A stretch of 64,000 bases of DNA. It comes from Aequoribacter sp049615385. GTDB lineage: Bacteria > Pseudomonadota > Gammaproteobacteria > Pseudomonadales > Halieaceae. Under the pieces are notes generated by a model. It searched no databases, was not told where the DNA came from, and saw nothing but the letters and a program-made list of their open reading frames with translations. Numbering within the stretch: position 1 is the first letter of the stretch; each line of letters starts with the position of its first letter. This document shows positions 60,690 through 64,000 of this stretch, in pieces. Made by a program: the position numbers and the translations under genes. Location of the stretch: NCBI RefSeq assembly GCF_049615385.1, contig NZ_JBMZFL010000003.1. One strand, 5' to 3'.

Positions 60690-61382
60690 TCACAGCCAAG
60701 CGGCGATCAGGCTTGGCAGGACTAGAGAAGTTAGAATCGCGCATATGGCCATGCTTAAACCTGCAAATGCGCCCGCGGCCGGACTTATCTGAAAGGCGCG
60801 GGCTGTGCCTACGCCGTGGGACAGCGTGCCCAGAGCCAAACCGAGTGCCACGGGGTCTTGTACCTGCCAGCGGGTCAGAAGCCAAGGCCCTAACATTGCG
60901 CCGATAATGCCCGTGCTGATAACGATGACCGCGACCAAGGAGGCATTACCCCCAATCAGATCGCTGATGCCAATGGCGACCGGTGTGGTAACGGATTTGG
61001 TCATCAAGGACATTAGGCTGACATCGTTGAGTTTTAAGCCCCAGCCCACTAAAAAAGCCACGCTTAGGTTGATGAGTGTCGCAGCGCCTAAAGCCAGCAC
61101 AAAGGGGCGCCAAACTGCAGCTAGGCGTTTTCGCTCGCGATAGAGTGGAATTGCGATAGCCACTGTGGCGAGCTCGAGTCCCTCTGATAAGATCCAGGTG
61201 TACGATCGGAAGTTCGAGTAGCTGACGTCGCTCCATAGTAAAAGCCCAATTATGAGGGCGCTACTGGTAACCACTGGGTGCAAAAAAGGTGTGCTATCAG
61301 CGCGACGGTATAGCAGCAGCATGGTGCTGTAAGTACCGAAGGTGCATGCGAGCCAAAACAAGAGATTAATGTTATGTGTCAT
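60690..61382 (-). CDS. lrgB: LrgB-family membrane protein
   Basis: A 230-residue membrane protein with about seven hydrophobic segments. Typical stretches are LNDVSLMSLMTKSVTTPVAIGISDLIGG and ALGTLSHGVGTARAFQISPAAGAFAGLSM. LrgB forms a pair with LrgA/CidA; once viewed as antiholin-like, such pairs are now known in several bacteria as pyruvate or glycolate transporters. It overlaps lrgA by 11 bases and is the last gene of the crtY-blh-fni-lrgA-lrgB run. Confidence 0.92.
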   Translation of the reverse strand: MTHNINLLFWLACTFGTYSTMLLLYRRADSTPFLHPVVTSSALIIGLLLWSDVSYSNFRSYTWILSEGLELATVAIAIPLYRERKRLAAVWRPFVLALGAATLINLSVAFLVGWGLKLNDVSLMSLMTKSVTTPVAIGISDLIGGNASLVAVIVISTGIIGAMLGPWLLTRWQVQDPVALGLALGTLSHGVGTARAFQISPAAGAFAGLSMAICAILTSLVLPSLIAAWL

Positions 61383-61758
61383 GGCTAACTTGTTTGTGTT
61401 TACGGCCGAGCTTGGTGTACACCTGTATACAAACCCAAAATCCCGCGAGGGTAGAGACGAGCATGGCGGTAATAATGCCGAGCCCGTGCTCAGATAAAAG
61501 CGAGCCTAAGCTCATTAAACCCACGGCGGCGGGAATGAAGAGCAAATTCATATGCTGAAGTAAGGGTGTAGCCGCGTGGCTCAGGGGCTTGGGTATGTTG
61601 CCCAAGAATATCAAGAATATGAAGACAGCAAGCATGCCGATTACGGCCCCGGGAATTGGAATTGCGAATTGAGCAACCAGATGGTTGCCGAGGGTCTTGG
61701 CAAGCCACAGTGTCATCAAGCCCACAGCCGTAAGCAACAACGTCGCAATATGTTTCAT
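61372..61758 (-). CDS. lrgA: LrgA/CidA-family membrane protein
   Basis: A 128-residue membrane protein with about four segments. FAIPIPGAVIGMLAVFIFL and HMNLLFIPAAVGLMSLGSLL are the LrgA signature (IPGxxxGM and FIPAxVGLM). The start MKHIATLLL was chosen because its ATG overlaps the fni stop as ATGA, giving coupled translation; an earlier in-frame start would run far into fni. Acts with LrgB in the inner membrane. Confidence 0.9.
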   Translation of the reverse strand: MKHIATLLLTAVGLMTLWLAKTLGNHLVAQFAIPIPGAVIGMLAVFIFLIFLGNIPKPLSHAATPLLQHMNLLFIPAAVGLMSLGSLLSEHGLGIITAMLVSTLAGFWVCIQVYTKLGRKHKQVSHDT

Positions 61759-62798
61759 AAATGCTGTGGCGATATTAAGGGCGCGTAGCGCAAGTCTTGC
61801 AGGGAGGCGCAACCTGTCACGAAACAGCTAATTCTGAGCTGTTGACGCCATTGCTCTAGGCATTCTGTAAGGGACTCCGTGCCATGATTTGCCGCGGCTA
61901 ACATGGGTGATGCCGCTGAAGCAAAAGAAGCGCCCAAACGAATGCTCTTAGCGATATCTAGACCGGATCGTATGCCCCCGGATGCGATTAAGGTGAGCGA
62001 CTTGCTGAGAGTCTCTTCCTGCTGTATCGATCTTAGTGAATCACGCAGATTAATACCGAAATTATGAAAAACTTCGCCTGTTTGGGCTTTGTTATCTGTG
62101 CGCGAGCGCTCGGTTTCGATCGCTGCCCAACTTGTGCCGCCTGCGCCAGCAATATCCAGGTATTGGACGCCAGCGTCCACCAGTTTCCTGGCGGTACTCG
62201 GCCCAAGGCCGTGGCCAACCTCTTTCACAATCACGGGTACCGGCGCAAACGTGACCAGTGTCGCAATAGCATCAAGCACACCGCGCCATTGCGTATCGCC
62301 CTGTGATTGCAGCGCTTCTTGCAGCGGGTTTAAGTGCACAAAAATCCCGTCAGCTTCGGCGATGTCGATGCACCTCAAGGCATGGCTTAACCCTTCAGGC
62401 TGGACTAGCTGTGCACCGCCGATATTGGCCAAAATGGGTATGCTGGGTGCGATCGACCGGACTTGAAATGTTGGACACTGTTGGGGTTGTTCGATGGCAA
62501 TTCGCATCGACCCTAATCCCAAGGCGACGCCCGCCTCTTCGGCGGCAGCTGCTAGAGTTTGGTTGAGTTGGCGCGACGCGCGCGTGCCGCCACTCATGGA
62601 CGCTATGATGAGTGGTTGCTGTAGCTCCTTTCCAAATAAGCGGCATCGCGTGTCAATTTCGCTGAGATTCAGTTCGGGTGAGGCACAAGGTTCGAATTGA
62701 ACGGAGTCTAAGCCGTTAGTGACCGACATTTGCATGGAGGGTAAGCCCGCCAAGGTTAAATGTTCACGTTTGCGATCGTTGATGGTGGACTTGCTCAT
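61755..62798 (-). CDS. fni: Type 2 isopentenyl-diphosphate isomerase
   Basis: A 347-residue FMN- and NAD(P)H-dependent IDI-2. Seen: RKREHL near the start, IIASMSGGTRAS, HLNPLQEALQSQGDTQW, VPVIVKEVGHGLG, DIAGAGGTSWAAIE and the FMN-binding IASGGIRSGLDIAKSI. It interconverts IPP and DMAPP, feeding isoprenoid and carotenoid synthesis. It overlaps blh and lrgA by four bases each (ATGA). Found in many rhodopsin-related carotenoid clusters, as here next to blh. Confidence 0.95.
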   Translation of the reverse strand: MSKSTINDRKREHLTLAGLPSMQMSVTNGLDSVQFEPCASPELNLSEIDTRCRLFGKELQQPLIIASMSGGTRASRQLNQTLAAAAEEAGVALGLGSMRIAIEQPQQCPTFQVRSIAPSIPILANIGGAQLVQPEGLSHALRCIDIAEADGIFVHLNPLQEALQSQGDTQWRGVLDAIATLVTFAPVPVIVKEVGHGLGPSTARKLVDAGVQYLDIAGAGGTSWAAIETERSRTDNKAQTGEVFHNFGINLRDSLRSIQQEETLSKSLTLIASGGIRSGLDIAKSIRLGASFASAASPMLAAANHGTESLTECLEQWRQQLRISCFVTGCASLQDLRYAPLISPQHL

Positions 62799-63598
62799 AG
62801 GTGAGTGCCGAGTGAATACGTTCGAGGTAAATAATAGTCGATAAGTATCATGTGGGGCACGGTGAGTGCAAAAATTCCAACAAAGAATATACGAACCATT
62901 GCCGTGTCTAAACTGATCTCTGCGGGCATTATCGTAAATACCATCAAAGCAATGCCTAAGGTGATGGCGGTAATGCCGTATGACAATCGTCTAGCGTTTG
63001 CCTTGTCTGATAGTTGAGCGACTGTTTGTTGGGTATGCCTGCGGGCATGCCAAAGGCAAAAATATAAGCCCAGTGACCACAGTGGTGGGAGCAGCGGGAC
63101 TAAAGCTAGTGCAAGCACCGGCACAGCCAGGGATTTTACTGTTCGCGTTGCCAGTGCGACGTAAATGAGGGCGCAAAAGCCAAGGGCCCACAAGGGTAAG
63201 ATTCCTGATAGGCCGATTTTTATGAGCTCTGTGTCCGTCCTCAGTTGCGCAAAAATTGGCTCCGTCGTGGACCAGTGTATCAGCGGCAAAAACAGCGTCC
63301 AAATGCCTCCTCGAGCGAGAATGTGCAGTAGCGGATGCGATAAATTCTGATCGACGATGTCAGACTTTCCGAAGTGCCAGCAGCTCAGTGCCAAGAACAA
63401 TACCATGGCGACGGTTGGTAAGGCGTACCAAACCATGATGCACAAGAGTGCAATAGCGATATAGATGCCAAACGTGAAGACCTGCCGATTTGGGGCTATG
63501 GTCATTTTTATCAGCGCAGCATCCAAGCCGCCGTGTGGTACACCGAAAAGCGCCATTAAAAGTATGGGTGTGACGACACTGAACAGACTGGGATCCAT
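62795..63598 (-). CDS. blh: Brp/Blh beta-carotene 15,15'-dioxygenase
   Basis: A 267-residue membrane enzyme that cleaves beta-carotene into two retinal molecules. Several membrane segments and the conserved histidines are seen in FGVPHGGLDAAL, SCWHFGKSD, YFCLWHARRH and LTVPHMILIDYYLPR. The retinal would be the chromophore of a proteorhodopsin, which is not in the window. It starts three bases after the crtY stop and overlaps fni by four bases. Confidence 0.95.
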   Translation of the reverse strand: MDPSLFSVVTPILLMALFGVPHGGLDAALIKMTIAPNRQVFTFGIYIAIALLCIMVWYALPTVAMVLFLALSCWHFGKSDIVDQNLSHPLLHILARGGIWTLFLPLIHWSTTEPIFAQLRTDTELIKIGLSGILPLWALGFCALIYVALATRTVKSLAVPVLALALVPLLPPLWSLGLYFCLWHARRHTQQTVAQLSDKANARRLSYGITAITLGIALMVFTIMPAEISLDTAMVRIFFVGIFALTVPHMILIDYYLPRTYSLGTHL

Positions 63599-63601
63599 AT
63601 C

Positions 63602-64000
63602 CTAAGCTCGCCACAAGGCGCGTATAAAAGGCCATTTTGGTGCGGTTAAGATGGTGCGTAAACAGGGCTTCCACCCATCTTCGTCACACAAGAAGTGCGC
63701 CAGGGTATCACCTGGCAGACGCTTTGCCATGACCATAAACAGTTGGTAAATGGCTTCGGGCTGATGTTGTAGCACACGCAAGAACAGGGCGTCCATGAAT
63801 CGGGCTCTATATGAGTAGACTTGCTCGGTCGTTAAGTCGTCCCCAAGCGCAAACGCCTTGGCGAGTTTAGCTACTTGGCGCTGGGTGCCATGCCAGGCAT
63901 AACCAGTAGAGGCTCGTGACGAACCGCCGGCGATACCGCATCGCGCGAGTGCTCCGTCGGCGGGTTCTACCGGCCCCATGGGTAAAATGCCCGATTCCGT
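63602..64000 (-). CDS. crtY: Lycopene beta-cyclase (partial, 5' end outside window)
   Basis: The C-terminal 132 codons before the stop; the frame stays open to the window edge. SGILPMGPVEPADGALARCGIAGG, SSRASTGYAWHGTQRQ and SYRARFMDALFLRVLQHQPEAIYQLFMVMAKRLPGDTLAHFL fit the lycopene cyclases of rhodopsin-linked crt clusters, with the glycine-rich and STGYA motifs. It makes beta-carotene, the substrate of Blh, encoded three bases after its stop. The N-terminal FAD-binding part and any crtEBI genes would lie beyond position 64000. Confidence 0.87.
   Translation of the reverse strand, partial: TESGILPMGPVEPADGALARCGIAGGSSRASTGYAWHGTQRQVAKLAKAFALGDDLTTEQVYSYRARFMDALFLRVLQHQPEAIYQLFMVMAKRLPGDTLAHFLCDEDGWKPCLRTILTAPKWPFIRALWRA

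Noticed and set aside
62795..64000. Proteorhodopsin gene
   Set aside because: Not present in the window; only its chromophore-supply genes are seen, so its existence is inferred.

Overview
The window reads as chromosomal DNA of a marine gammaproteobacterium, most likely of the Cellvibrionales/Halieaceae/SAR92 type. Lineage markers are leuS-lptE-holA, miaB-ybeZ-ybeY-corC-lnt, cmoA-cmoB, ettA, uup, rimK, DUF1820 and DUF2788. The two large TonB receptors and the retinal-forming cluster (crtY-blh-fni) at the right end suggest a surface-ocean heterotroph that may use a rhodopsin. The species assignment is inference. No rRNA, tRNA, CRISPR array, transposase or prophage genes were seen.

Layout. 1-1125: tandem and dispersed repeats, then a RelB/RelE-type toxin-antitoxin (TA) operon. 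1454-9571: rimK with an AstE/AspA-like zinc hydrolase, a TonB receptor followed by a secreted tyrosine phosphatase, ettA and a PilZ protein. 9681-26494: a catabolic region with a Tat-exported amidase, a D-aminoacylase-type amidohydrolase, a second TonB receptor under a twin-palindrome promoter, two adenylate-forming CoA ligases, an acyltransferase, an MFS carrier, a paired acyl-CoA dehydrogenase, an enoyl-CoA hydratase, a TetR regulator and an SDR. A second TA operon lies inside it. 26560-37041: a cupin, a VTT membrane protein, a Phd-like/zeta-like pair, the error-prone polymerase genes dnaE2 and imuA-DUF2788-imuB, each unit with a LexA box, and a third ParE/ParD TA operon between them. 37138-57567: mostly housekeeping, including a second-type Lon protease with a heat-shock promoter. 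57632-60603: a LapD/LapG biofilm-adhesin control operon whose LapG has serine in place of the catalytic cysteine. 60690-64000: a leftward operon crtY-blh-fni-lrgA-lrgB.

How the parts work together. The catabolic block can be read as uptake of an acylated amide or acid, amide hydrolysis, CoA activation and beta-oxidation. The imu genes form a split SOS mutagenesis regulon. The crtY-blh-fni genes supply retinal (isoprenoid isomerisation, lycopene cyclisation, beta-carotene cleavage) and are translationally coupled to an LrgAB pair now known in other bacteria as a small-carboxylate transporter. Four TA-like modules lie in the first 34.4 kb. The three of RelE/ParE type each have a copy of one degenerate repeat (core gcaaaayaaatsacgag) just upstream of the antitoxin gene, which is the strongest hint of a shared mobile or regulatory element here.
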